Positions 1 to 6,074 of a DNA stretch of 8,942 nt are shown in pieces. The number at the start of each line of letters is the position of its first letter. Position 1 is the stretch's first letter. The translations under genes were made by a program, and so were the position numbers. The stretch spans positions 596 to 9,537 of the forward strand of contig JAPLZS010000201.1 in assembly GCA_026394915.1 (NCBI GenBank), read 5' to 3'. The notes under the pieces are model-generated. The model was given only the letters and a program-made list of their open reading frames with translations. It had not been told where the DNA came from and did no database searches. Origin of the DNA: Candidatus Woesearchaeota archaeon. Lineage in GTDB: Archaea; Nanobdellota; Nanobdellia; Woesearchaeales; UBA12501.

Positions 1-445
1 ATTTCTGGGGCTGCTTGCCCTCTTTCTGCTCTTTTTCCTTATTATCTTTCTTTGCCTCTGCTATCCTGCCCTCTTTCTCCTGTACAGAGGTGTCCTCTCC
101 GATGACTTCCTCTTTCCTTCCCAGCTTCTCTATTATGACAAAGTTCTTTGTCTTGCTGAGCTTCCTGCACTCAACTATCCTTACGATATCATCTTTCTGC
201 GCATTTATGCATTCCGGATTATGGGCGCTGATCTTTGTCCTTCTCATCTCGTACCTCTCGAACTTTGGTATATGATATTTCCTGTCCCACATGACTTTTG
301 CAGTGTTCTTTGCCATTGCAGAGACTACCTTTCCTGTGAACTGCCTTCCCCTGACCTTGAGGTCTCCATGGAATGGGCACTTCCTGTCCTTGCATGTGCC
401 TTCTGGCTTTTTTGATTCTAATCCTATGTTTTTGATGTTGTCCAC
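1..445 (-). CDS. rps17: Small ribosomal subunit protein uS17, 3' end outside window
   Basis: uS17 is a primary 16S rRNA-binding protein of the small subunit. The frame is open from the proposed GTG at 445 to the window edge, giving about 148 residues. It contains GTCKDRKCPFHGDLKVRG near residues 16-33, the archaeal/eukaryotic-type N-terminal part with two cysteines. It continues with the OB-fold core (VMWDRKYHIPKFERYEMRR, then ISAHNPECINAQKDDIV and VECRKLSKTKNFVIIEKL). From about residue 113 it becomes a Glu/Lys-rich tail that is longer than the usual archaeal protein and still open at the edge. GTG at 445 was chosen because AAGGTGA (457-451) lies five bases upstream. The in-frame GTG at 454, which overlaps the Rpp29 stop, is the alternative. 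It is the last visible gene of the operon; uL14 would normally follow. Confidence 0.93.
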   Translation of the reverse strand, partial: MDNIKNIGLESKKPEGTCKDRKCPFHGDLKVRGRQFTGKVVSAMAKNTAKVMWDRKYHIPKFERYEMRRTKISAHNPECINAQKDDIVRIVECRKLSKTKNFVIIEKLGRKEEVIGEDTSVQEKEGRIAEAKKDNKEKEQKEGKQPQK

Positions 446-450
446 AATGT

Positions 451-708
451 TCACCTTGCCTTCCTCTTTATCCTTTCTTCCGGCCTGCCTGAAAGCATGC
501 TGCCTTCAATCACTTTCCTGCTTCCGTCGAATTCGATTGTGATGTTGTCCTTGATCATTTTTTTCTCGCCTTTCTCAGTCTTTATCATTATGCAGTTTTT
601 TGTTTCGTCTATTATCTTCCCGTTGATCCCGATGTTTGATTTGTTCCTTGAATCGATTATGGTCGCGCTCATCCCAATGAGCTCTTTTTTCATCAGTTCT
701 TTTGTCAT
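451..708 (-). CDS. rnp1: Ribonuclease P protein component 1 (Rpp29/Pop4 family)
   Basis: This is a protein subunit of archaeal RNase P, the ribonucleoprotein that trims the 5' leader of pre-tRNAs; Rpp29 works with Rpp21. The 85-residue product fits the short archaeal family. It shows the Sm-like barrel pattern: ELIGMSATIIDSRNKSNIGI (residues 9-28), GKIIDETKNCIMIKT, then the C-terminal GRPEERIKRKAR, which resembles the family's usual basic ending. A gene for this protein between SUI1 and uS17 is the standard archaeal arrangement. It starts 27 nt after the aIF1 stop with only a weak purine-rich stretch (AAAGGGA) upstream. Its stop lies just before the uS17 start, so the two are probably translationally coupled. 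Confidence 0.93.
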   Translation of the reverse strand: MTKELMKKELIGMSATIIDSRNKSNIGINGKIIDETKNCIMIKTEKGEKKMIKDNITIEFDGSRKVIEGSMLSGRPEERIKRKAR

Positions 709-735
709 GCGGTTTTTCCCTTTATCTGGCGTATC

Positions 736-1044
736 TTATTCGACATCTATTGTTTCCGGCGCAAAACCAATCTGGACCAATATCGGCTTGACCTTGTTCT
801 TGTGGTTGCCCTGAAGCTCGATCTTGCCTCCCTTTATGGTCCCTCCGCACGCGAGCTTGTTCTTCAATGTCCTGATCAGGTCTTTGATGTTTATCTCTTT
901 ATCATCAATCCCTTCAATGACTGTGTAGTTTTTCTTGAATTTTCTTTTTTCGACCTTGACGACGACTCTCTGCCTTTCCTTTGCGATGGATTCGCAAACA
1001 CAAAGATCTTTCGGCAGCCCGCAGGTATCGCAAACTCCACTCAT
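736..1044 (-). CDS. sui1: Translation initiation factor aIF1 (SUI1 family)
   Basis: aIF1 binds the small subunit near the P site and checks start-codon selection. The 102-residue protein has an N-terminal zinc-ribbon-like segment with C5, C8, C15 and C17 (CDTCGLPKDLCVC). The SUI1 core follows, with the hallmark KNKLACGGTIKGGKIELQGN at about residues 61-80 and a C-terminal VKPILVQIGFAPETI. Length and motifs are normal for archaeal aIF1, with no frame damage. The ATG overlaps the uL29 stop in an ATGA arrangement (1041-1044), and a GAGG element in the end of uL29 can serve as its ribosome-binding site. Position between uL29 and Rpp29 is conserved in archaea. Confidence 0.95.
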   Translation of the reverse strand: MSGVCDTCGLPKDLCVCESIAKERQRVVVKVEKRKFKKNYTVIEGIDDKEINIKDLIRTLKNKLACGGTIKGGKIELQGNHKNKVKPILVQIGFAPETIDVE

Positions 1045-1331
1045 TTCCTCTTCTTTCCTCCTTCTGTTTTTTTTGATGCCTCTTTATTGACTTTTACAGC
1101 TTTCTTCTCTGCAACAACCTTGCTGAGAGCAGCTATCTCTTTCTCCCTTTGCAGGGTCATTATCATCGCGATGCTCTTTTTTGTGTTCTTCACAAGCCCC
1201 GGGCTCTTAGGCATGGTCCCTGTCGCGACCTGGGCATTCATCTTGACAAGCTCTTTCCTCAGGTCGTCTATCCTCTTCTTCAGCTCATTCTCGCTGAGGC
1301 CCCTGAATTCCTTCATCTTCTTAGATGACAT
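1041..1331 (-). CDS. rpl29: Large ribosomal subunit protein uL29
   Basis: uL29 is a two-helix protein that packs on 23S rRNA beside uL23 near the polypeptide exit. Residues 6-65 carry the family pattern: FRGLSENELKKRIDDLRKEL, then MNAQVATGT and the second helix ending in TLQREKEIAAL. The 96-residue length exceeds the usual 65-70 because of a Lys-rich C-terminal tail (about residues 70-96). The ATG lies inside the last codons of uS3 (11-nt overlap), with GAGGT in the uS3 coding sequence about eight bases upstream as a ribosome-binding site. That supports coupled translation and this start. The stop overlaps the aIF1 ATG. Confidence 0.93.
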   Translation of the reverse strand: MSSKKMKEFRGLSENELKKRIDDLRKELVKMNAQVATGTMPKSPGLVKNTKKSIAMIMTLQREKEIAALSKVVAEKKAVKVNKEASKKTEGGKKRK

Positions 1332-2115
1332 TTTCAGTTACCTCTTTGTCTGCTGATCTCTCATCTTTCTCTTCCTCTGCCGGATCTTCTTCCTTCTTCT
1401 CTTTTTTCTTTGATCTTGATTGTTTCTTCTCTTTTTTTTCCCCTGACTTCTTCCCCTCTTTCTTATTCTGGTCCTCTTTGGCCTCTGCTGAATAAGCTTC
1501 TGCATCTGCGACCTCGCTGTCTGTCTTCATCTTCATTTGGTCAAGTATCTTTGTGGTAGGCGGCATTATGCTCACCTTCACTCCGATTATGCCTGACTTC
1601 AATTTTGCTGTTGAATTTGCCTTGTTGACTCCTGTGAGCGCGATGTCTCCGCATTTCTTCATGTATCCCTGGTAGAATCTCCATGATTTTGCCCTTGAGC
1701 TCGGCACTTTTCCTGATATCTTTATCTCTATTCCAAGAGCGCCTGCGCCCATGACATCTGTTATCACCTTATGGACTATGCCCTTGAACCTCTGCGATCC
1801 GTATTTCTCAAGAGATGCGGCAATCCTCTCTGCGACGATCTGCGCGTCAAGGTTTGAATTCTCAACCTCGCTTATCTCGATCTGAGGGTTCTCAAGATTG
1901 AACAATCTCTTGAGATCCATTGTGAGCTTCTTTATGTTCTGGCCCTTCCTTCCGACTATGAGCCCTGGCCTTGATGCGAATATTATGATCTTCTCCCCTA
2001 AAGGAGTTCTCTGGAGCTTTGTGTGGCTGTGTCCGCTGTTCTTGAGATTCTGGGTTATATATTCCTGTATCTGGAGCTCTTTCATCCTCTCTCCGACAAT
2101 CTTTCTCTCAATCAT
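1321..2115 (-). CDS. rps3: Small ribosomal subunit protein uS3
   Basis: uS3 lies at the mRNA entry tunnel of the small subunit and takes part in mRNA unwinding. The 264-residue product has the type-II KH domain with its GxxG loop (SRPGLIVGRKGQNIKKLT, about residues 48-65) and ENPQIEISEVENSNLDAQIV. The C-terminal uS3 domain follows (MGAGALGIEIKISGKVPSSR, then LKSGIIGVKVSIMPP). From about residue 197 the rest is a Lys/Glu-rich low-complexity tail of some 65 residues. The frame is intact. The start ATG overlaps the uL22 stop (ATGA, 2112-2115), and a strong GGAGG at 2127-2123 sits seven bases upstream, which fixes the start. Confidence 0.96.
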   Translation of the reverse strand: MIERKIVGERMKELQIQEYITQNLKNSGHSHTKLQRTPLGEKIIIFASRPGLIVGRKGQNIKKLTMDLKRLFNLENPQIEISEVENSNLDAQIVAERIAASLEKYGSQRFKGIVHKVITDVMGAGALGIEIKISGKVPSSRAKSWRFYQGYMKKCGDIALTGVNKANSTAKLKSGIIGVKVSIMPPTTKILDQMKMKTDSEVADAEAYSAEAKEDQNKKEGKKSGEKKEKKQSRSKKKEKKEEDPAEEEKDERSADKEVTENVI

Positions 2116-2315
2116 TTACTTTCCTCCTTCTTTGTTGCGTTTGATCTTGATCCTTCCCGTCTTGCCTTTTTCTTGTCCTCTTTCTCAGGGGCCTCTCCCA
2201 AGACAACCTCTATGTGGGATCTCTTCATCGATCTCCCCCTCTTCCTTCCTGCATGCATTGGCCTTGATGCTTTCTGCGCAGAAAGATGGACCAATGCCAG
2301 CCTTGATGTGTTCAA
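2112..2315 (-). CDS. rpl22: uL22 C-terminal fragment (frame-broken ribosomal protein)
   Basis: This ORF holds the second half of uL22, in the +1 frame relative to the first half. It reads NTSRLALVHLSAQKASRP, then the basic beta-hairpin (MHAGRKRGRSMKRSHIEVVL) that in other species reaches into the peptide exit tunnel. A Glu/Lys-rich tail follows. Homologous sequence begins slightly upstream of the nominal TTG at 2315: the frame reads EEQKGL just before it, matching the usual xxKGLxTxxL, so that TTG is the Leu of this motif rather than a convincing start. The purine stretch AGAAGGG is only one base from the TTG, too close for a ribosome-binding site. Probably this is the 3' part of a single broken gene rather than an independent one. 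Confidence 0.85.
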   Translation of the reverse strand: MNTSRLALVHLSAQKASRPMHAGRKRGRSMKRSHIEVVLGEAPEKEDKKKARREGSRSNATKKEESK

Positions 2316-2565
2316 TCCCTTCTGCTCTTCCTGATGCCATATCTCCTTTCCTGTGGCCTACACCATTCGTGAATCTCCTGAATGGGACAGCTGCCTTCAG
2401 CTCCATCACATCATTGAGTATCGTCTTTGCCATTGGTATATTCATGCCTCTCAAAAAGTTGCATATCTCTATGGACTGTTTTGTGGATATGTTAAGGTCT
2501 CTTCCGACTGCCCTTGACATTGTTTCCTTGTTGTAGTCCTGATGCGAATAGCTGTATTTTGCCAT
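2185..2565 (-). CDS. rpl22: uL22 N-terminal fragment with out-of-frame tail
   Basis: The first part of uL22, a 23S rRNA-binding protein lining the exit tunnel. Residues 1-80 align by eye with archaeal uL22: MAKYSYSHQDYNKETMSRAV, ISTKQSIEICNFLRGMNI, then AAVPFRRFTNGVGHRKGDMA and SGR. After SGR (about 2326) the family normally continues with YPEKA and a helix of about 20 residues before KGLxTxxL. Here the frame instead runs on into AEGIEHIKAGIG and about 40 more non-homologous residues to 2185, while the true continuation is in the +1 frame. The segment between the two blocks appears to be missing. The ATG at 2565 has AAGGA a few bases upstream and is a good start. See the finding on this break. 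Confidence 0.85.
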   Translation of the reverse strand: MAKYSYSHQDYNKETMSRAVGRDLNISTKQSIEICNFLRGMNIPMAKTILNDVMELKAAVPFRRFTNGVGHRKGDMASGRAEGIEHIKAGIGPSFCAESIKANACRKEEGEIDEEIPHRGCLGRGP

Positions 2566-2599
2566 TTTGTTCCTTGATTTATCCTGTCTTTTGACTTAT

Positions 2600-2983
2600 T
2601 TACCTCACTGAGATTGCTGCGCTTGACCTTGTTGCCCCTATTCCTGGCGCGCTGTGCGAGACCCTCTTCCTTGTCATCGCAAATTCTCCAAGCACATGCC
2701 CGATCATCTCAGCAACTATTATCACTGGGATGAATTCTTTTCCGTTATAGACTTTTATTGTTATGCCTACCATTGAAGGAAGGATGACCATCTCTCTGCT
2801 ATGGGTCTCTATGTTTGATTCTTTCTTGTTGACTTTATCGAGCAGTATCTTCTGCTGTTCTGTAAGCCCCCTCTTGAGAGGCCTCCTTCTTGCAGCTGTA
2901 AGAAGCAGCATGAACTCATTCAGGCTCATTGCCTTCAGCTCTTCAAGCGATTTTCCCCTGTAGCTATATTCTTTTTTTGCCAT
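2600..2983 (-). CDS. rps19: Small ribosomal subunit protein uS19
   Basis: uS19 sits in the head of the small subunit and contacts tRNA and the inter-subunit bridge. The 127-residue protein carries the archaeal N-terminal part ([20 protein letters not shown] and [19 protein letters not shown]). The S19 core follows: [58 protein letters not shown] and TRSS. It is slightly shorter than many archaeal homologues, which often have a more basic N-terminus. The start is seven bases after the uL2 stop, with GTGA near the junction as a likely ribosome-binding element. The frame is intact. Confidence 0.95.
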   Translation of the reverse strand: MAKKEYSYRGKSLEELKAMSLNEFMLLLTAARRRPLKRGLTEQQKILLDKVNKKESNIETHSREMVILPSMVGITIKVYNGKEFIPVIIVAEMIGHVLGEFAMTRKRVSHSAPGIGATRSSAAISVR

Positions 2984-2990
2984 TTTTCTT

Positions 2991-3704
2991 TCACTGCTGC
3001 CTTCCTGTCCTTCTTGGCCTTATCATGCCCACCTTTCTTCCAGGAGGCGCGTTCTTAGGCACAGGCCTTGCCTTTGATTTCCTTGATGATCTTGAGCAGC
3101 CGAATGGATGGTCCACTGCGTTCTGCGCTGAGCCTGACATTATGGGCCATAGCTTGTTCTTTGCCTTCATCTTGAAATATGTCCTTCCTGCATTGAGCAA
3201 TGGCTTCTCCAGCCTTCCTCCGCCTGCTATAACCCCTATGCTTGCCCTGCATTTCGGGCTGAATGTCCTCTGTTTCTTTGATGGAAGCTCAACAGTTATC
3301 AGATCTTCTGTCTTGTTGAGCACTCTTGCGAATGTGCCTGATGCCCTGACAAATTTTCCGCCGTCTCCTGGCATTGATTCAAGATTATAGACGAGCGTCC
3401 CGACAGGTATGCTGCCCAATGGAAGGATATTCCCTATCTCTACCTCTGCTTCTGGGCCTGAATAGATGCTGTCTCCCATCCTTATGCCTTCTGCAGCAAG
3501 CGATAATACCTCGCTTCCATTCTCAAATCTGATCTTCACCAATGGGCCAGAGTGTCCTGAGCAGTGTATGATATCAAGGATCTCTCCTTTCACAGTCTCT
3601 TTTGCAAGAGCATTATGCTCTGCCCTTCCTTCGAATCTGAAGCTGGGAGACCTGTAAGTAGGAGAACCTTTTCCTCTTGCCTGCTGTATTAAGTTTTTAC
3701 CCAT
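2991..3704 (-). CDS. rpl2: Large ribosomal subunit protein uL2
   Basis: uL2 binds 23S rRNA close to the peptidyl-transferase centre. The 237-residue length is normal for archaea. It starts [20 protein letters not shown], contains the OB and SH3-like parts ([38 protein letters not shown]), and ends [19 protein letters not shown]. The conserved loop is present as NAVDHPFG, keeping the Asp-His pair tied to uL2 function in bacteria. Neighbouring positions differ from the usual form: SGSAQN where RGVAMN is common, and GCS where GGG is common. It begins 58 nt after uL23; GATGG about seven bases upstream is a weak ribosome-binding site. Confidence 0.95.
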   Translation of the reverse strand: MGKNLIQQARGKGSPTYRSPSFRFEGRAEHNALAKETVKGEILDIIHCSGHSGPLVKIRFENGSEVLSLAAEGIRMGDSIYSGPEAEVEIGNILPLGSIPVGTLVYNLESMPGDGGKFVRASGTFARVLNKTEDLITVELPSKKQRTFSPKCRASIGVIAGGGRLEKPLLNAGRTYFKMKAKNKLWPIMSGSAQNAVDHPFGCSRSSRKSKARPVPKNAPPGRKVGMIRPRRTGRQQ

Positions 3705-3762
3705 TGTATGCCATCATTTGTGATTGTTATGTCATATCATATTTTTTTCTGATATCATATAT

Positions 3763-4023
3763 TTATATCAGCCCAAGCTGTGTTGCCACATCTATTGCAG
3801 GGCTCTCTGCTGCAAATTTCACATACGCTCTTTTCTCCCCTTTGTTGTTTATGTGAGTATTTACCTTGTCAACCTTGACCTTGAACATCTTCTCAACAGC
3901 CTCCTTTATCTCTCTCTTCTCTGCCCTCATGTCAACTACAAAGATAAGCTTGTTCTCTGACTCCATCAGCCTTATTGACTTTTCAGTCGACAATGGGTAT
4001 TTTATGACTTCATGCTGTTCCAT
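3763..4023 (-). CDS. rpl23: Large ribosomal subunit protein uL23
   Basis: uL23 lies at the exit-tunnel rim and docks the signal recognition particle and other nascent-chain factors. The 86-residue product matches the usual archaeal length exactly. It has IKYPLSTEKSIRLMESENKL (residues 7-26), FVVDMRAEKREIKEAVEKMF, VKVDKVNTHINNKGEKRAYV and the ending ATQLGLI, all typical of archaeal uL23. A 55-nt gap separates it from uL4. GATGAT five bases before the ATG resembles the archaeal GGTGAT ribosome-binding site and supports this start. No frame anomaly is seen. Confidence 0.95.
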   Translation of the reverse strand: MEQHEVIKYPLSTEKSIRLMESENKLIFVVDMRAEKREIKEAVEKMFKVKVDKVNTHINNKGEKRAYVKFAAESPAIDVATQLGLI

Positions 4024-4078
4024 TTTTTATCATCTTTGTTCGTATTATCTTGATTTTGTCCTGATTTTCTTGTTTGTC

Positions 4079-5038
4079 TTATTTTTTCTGCACAGGTTTT
4101 GCAGGCTTGGCCGCTTTTGGGCCTGATGCTTTTGCTGCATGCACCATTTTTTCTTTTTTCGGATCTTCTTTCTTCTCTTCCTTTGCATAAGTGTTAGGTC
4201 CCTGATAATGCATCATGAAAAGATTCTCTTTTGCAAGCCTGTCGATTGCTGCGTCTGTGAATATTGTCAGCCTTCCCATTGTCGCTCCAGGGGCAAGGAG
4301 ATCAACATTTATCTTGCTTACCTCGACAACCTCTAATCCAGGTATGTTTCCTGCTGATCTTATGAGCGGGCATTCTTTTGAGACAACTATCAACGGGCCT
4401 CTTTTTGTCCTGTATCTCCTTCCTCTTAATTTTCCTCTTCCTGATCTCTGCCTTCTCTCTGAAACTCTCTCAAGCTCTTTCTCGAATCCTATCCTTGTCA
4501 GGCATTCCTCGACTGATCTTGCATTCGCGAGATTCTCTGCCTTTGATTCAAGTATAAATGGGTATTCTTTAGGAACAATGTGGCCTCTTCTCTCTGCAAG
4601 ATTCCTCACAAGAGTTGCGGCCAATGCAGACCTTATCGCCTTTCTTCTCTCTTTCTTGTTTATCTTCTTTGAAAGTATCTTGTCTGCCTTTGCAGGATGA
4701 GCTCTTCTTCCGCCGACTGTTCCAGGAGCGACTGCTCCCACCCAGTACATGTTTGTCCCTCTCCTGCTCAATGTCTTTCTCGGGACTCTTGATATCCCAT
4801 GGCCATAACTGCCTTTGTAATCCCTTCTTCTTCTTGAGAGTTCTGCGCACTGCCTCAATCCAGCATGATCATATGCGCCGTAAGGCTGTCTCTTGTTTGC
4901 CTGTATGGCTTCAACAGCCCTCTTTATGAGGTCAGGCCTGATAAGCTCGTGGAACTGAGCAGGAAGGTCCTTTTTCCCGATTGCTGATTTTGACACGCTG
5001 ATTATATCCAGTTTCATTTTTTCACTCATATATCTCAT
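4079..5038 (-). CDS. rpl4: Large ribosomal subunit protein uL4
   Basis: uL4 binds 23S rRNA and sends a basic loop into the exit tunnel. Archaeal-type features are clear: LIRPDLIKRAVEAIQANKRQ (about residues 33-52), the Arg-rich loop region ending APGTVGGRRAHPAKADKIL, INKKERRKAIRSALAAT, GRGKLRGRRYRTKRGPLIVV, and NVDLLAPGATMGRLTIFT near residue 261. The 319 residues exceed the usual 250-260 because of a Lys/Ala/Pro/Glu-rich C-terminal tail of about 35 residues. The frame is intact. The first ATG (5038) overlaps the uL3 stop; in-frame ATGs at 5029 and 5017 are alternatives. The one at 5029 may be better, since GATGA lies upstream of it, and homologues usually begin near the MKLDIIS at 5017. Confidence 0.95.
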   Translation of the reverse strand: MRYMSEKMKLDIISVSKSAIGKKDLPAQFHELIRPDLIKRAVEAIQANKRQPYGAYDHAGLRQCAELSRRRRDYKGSYGHGISRVPRKTLSRRGTNMYWVGAVAPGTVGGRRAHPAKADKILSKKINKKERRKAIRSALAATLVRNLAERRGHIVPKEYPFILESKAENLANARSVEECLTRIGFEKELERVSERRQRSGRGKLRGRRYRTKRGPLIVVSKECPLIRSAGNIPGLEVVEVSKINVDLLAPGATMGRLTIFTDAAIDRLAKENLFMMHYQGPNTYAKEEKKEDPKKEKMVHAAKASGPKAAKPAKPVQKK

Positions 5039-5682
5039 CTGTTAAGCATTATGCCCTGTATCTGGGGAGCATCTTTGGGGATTTTTGGATTTCCCCTCAG
5101 TGTAAGATTAAGTCTTACCATTCTCTTTGCAGGACCTGTCACAGAGCCTTTGATAAGGATATAAGGATTCTTCACCAATCCATACCTATGGAAGCCGCCT
5201 TTCTTGTTTATCTTCTCAATCTCTTTCTGGTCATGGCCTATCTTCATTATCCACTTGTTGTATTCTGTCCTTGTGTGGTATCCCATCTGTCCTGCATGCG
5301 CCACTCTGTACATTATGTGGCCCTGGCCTCTCCATCCGCCCAATGATCCAGGTCCTCTCTTTGTCTTCTCTGCCTTGTGCTGTCTTATCATGACTCCGAA
5401 TCTTTTGACAGGCCCCTGGAATCCGTGTCCTTTTGAGACAGCGTGGATATCGACCAGTTGGCCTTCTTTGAGAATGTCTGTGACTTTTATCTCTTTTCCT
5501 ATGTTATTCTTTATGTAAGCTATCTTGTCATTGTTGTTTCCACCAAGGCCCATCTCAAACACTTCAGGCATCTTCTTTCCTATGCCTGTGAGTTTTGGCT
5601 GCGTGCATATAACTGCTTTTATATCAGCGTATTCTTCTCCTGTCAAGCTCCTTGTCTGATGACAGGAGAATGTCTTTGACAA
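5035..5682 (-). CDS. rpl3: uL3 C-terminal fragment (frame-broken ribosomal protein)
   Basis: This carries the larger part of uL3, a 23S rRNA-binding protein whose central loop approaches the peptidyl-transferase centre. Homology by eye begins near residue 16 (EEYADIKAVICTQPKLTGIG). It continues through KKMPEVFEMGLGGNN, VDIHAVSKGHGFQGPVKRFG, the GSLGGWRG region, HAGQMGYHTRTEYNKWIMKI and the C-terminal KNPYILIKGSVTGPAKRMVR. The first 14 or so residues (MSKTFSCHQTRSLT) do not resemble uL3 and are simply the +1 frame of the N-terminal fragment. The nominal start is TTG at 5682 with no properly spaced ribosome-binding site; TTG at 5646 has AAGGAG only about two bases away. The most likely reading is the 3' part of one broken gene. 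Its TGA overlaps the uL4 ATG. Confidence 0.88.
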   Translation of the reverse strand: MSKTFSCHQTRSLTGEEYADIKAVICTQPKLTGIGKKMPEVFEMGLGGNNNDKIAYIKNNIGKEIKVTDILKEGQLVDIHAVSKGHGFQGPVKRFGVMIRQHKAEKTKRGPGSLGGWRGQGHIMYRVAHAGQMGYHTRTEYNKWIMKIGHDQKEIEKINKKGGFHRYGLVKNPYILIKGSVTGPAKRMVRLNLTLRGNPKIPKDAPQIQGIMLNR

Positions 5683-5971
5683 CCTTAAGGCCGTAATAGC
5701 CTGAGTCTTTGTAGAATCTGACAGAAATGATCTTTATAGGAGGGCACTCGACGATTGTGACTGGGGATGATATCTCCTGACCCTTTGTCTTTGAGTTCTT
5801 CCTGTTATCAAGATGCATTATATGTGTCATGCCAACTTTGTATCCTGCAAAGCCAAGGATGACTGCTTCTTTCTTATTAGCCCAGCATCTGACTCTTGGG
5901 TACTGTCTCCTGGCCCTTTTCCTTGGCCAGAACTGCATTGATCCTGATCTTGAATGTCTTGTTCTTGGCAT
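5624..5971 (-). CDS. rpl3: uL3 N-terminal fragment, first gene of the ribosomal operon
   Basis: These 115 residues are the first third of archaeal uL3. MPRTRHSRSGSMQFWPRKRA and RVRCW resemble the usual archaeal N-terminus. ILGFAGYKVGMTHIMHLDN and SSPVTIVECPPIKIISVRFY are the conserved first beta domain. The end, KELDRRRIR followed by TGA, corresponds to the LxRRI region before a linker (commonly some 15-30 residues) that leads to the xDIKxxxxTQP block. Here that block follows at once in the +1 frame, so linker residues seem to be missing and the frame is lost. Real coding probably holds to about 5630. The ATG has AAAGGT (5981-5976) four bases upstream. It is the promoter-proximal gene. Confidence 0.88.
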   Translation of the reverse strand: MPRTRHSRSGSMQFWPRKRARRQYPRVRCWANKKEAVILGFAGYKVGMTHIMHLDNRKNSKTKGQEISSPVTIVECPPIKIISVRFYKDSGYYGLKVVKDILLSSDKELDRRRIR

Positions 5972-5990
5972 TTTAACCTTTAAGCATCTT

Positions 5991-6024
5991 ATATAGTATG
6001 TATTCTGTATATCAAATACTATAT
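5991..6024. repeat. 9-bp perfect inverted repeat around the predicted operon transcription start
   Basis: ATATAGTAT at 5991-5999 is the exact reverse complement of ATACTATAT at 6016-6024, with a 16-nt spacer containing the inferred start site (about 6005). It could be a repressor operator or a leader hairpin controlling the operon. The sequence is AT-only apart from one base pair per arm, so chance is a serious alternative. Confidence 0.4.
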
Positions 6025-6025
6025 C

Positions 6026-6040
6026 ATTATATACCTTTGT
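6026..6040 (-). promoter_or_regulatory. Archaeal promoter (BRE/TATA) of the ribosomal operon
   Basis: Read on the minus strand, ACAAAGG followed by TATATAA (6033-6027) fits a purine-rich BRE plus TATA box. A start of transcription about 25 bases from the box centre would fall near 6005. That gives a leader of about 33 nt that includes the AAAGGT ribosome-binding site of uL3. No other gene separates it from uL3. The position is inferred from spacing rules; the motif is seen directly. Confidence 0.6.
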
Positions 6041-6074
6041 TTAACTAAAATAAGCCATTTTACCATTATCTAAT

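Noticed and set aside
802..1356. Long plus-strand open frame opposite uL29 and aIF1
   Set aside because: Phe/Leu/Ser-rich translation typical of the antisense of Lys/Glu-rich genes; the opposite strand holds clear conserved proteins.
3735..3768. TATA-like sequence and ATATGATAT repeats in the uL23-uL2 gap, as an internal promoter
   Set aside because: The gap is only 58 nt of AT-rich sequence overlapping the uL23 stop; spacing is possible but nothing else supports an internal promoter.
4569..4850. Alternative minus-strand frame inside uL4
   Set aside because: Low-complexity Lys/Arg/Glu sequence within the conserved uL4 coding region; a shadow frame.
5204..5679. Plus-strand frames opposite uL3
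   Set aside because: They have no homology features and lie opposite conserved uL3 sequence.
5624..5682. uL3 as two genuine separate genes
   Set aside because: The second frame lacks a well-placed start and ribosome-binding site, its first residues are not uL3-like, and the conserved linker is missing; a single broken gene is more likely.
5988..5996. Second TATA-like box (CTATATAAG) close to the uL3 start
   Set aside because: A start of transcription about 25 bases downstream would fall just inside the uL3 coding sequence and lose the ATG and its ribosome-binding site; the box at 6027-6033 fits better.
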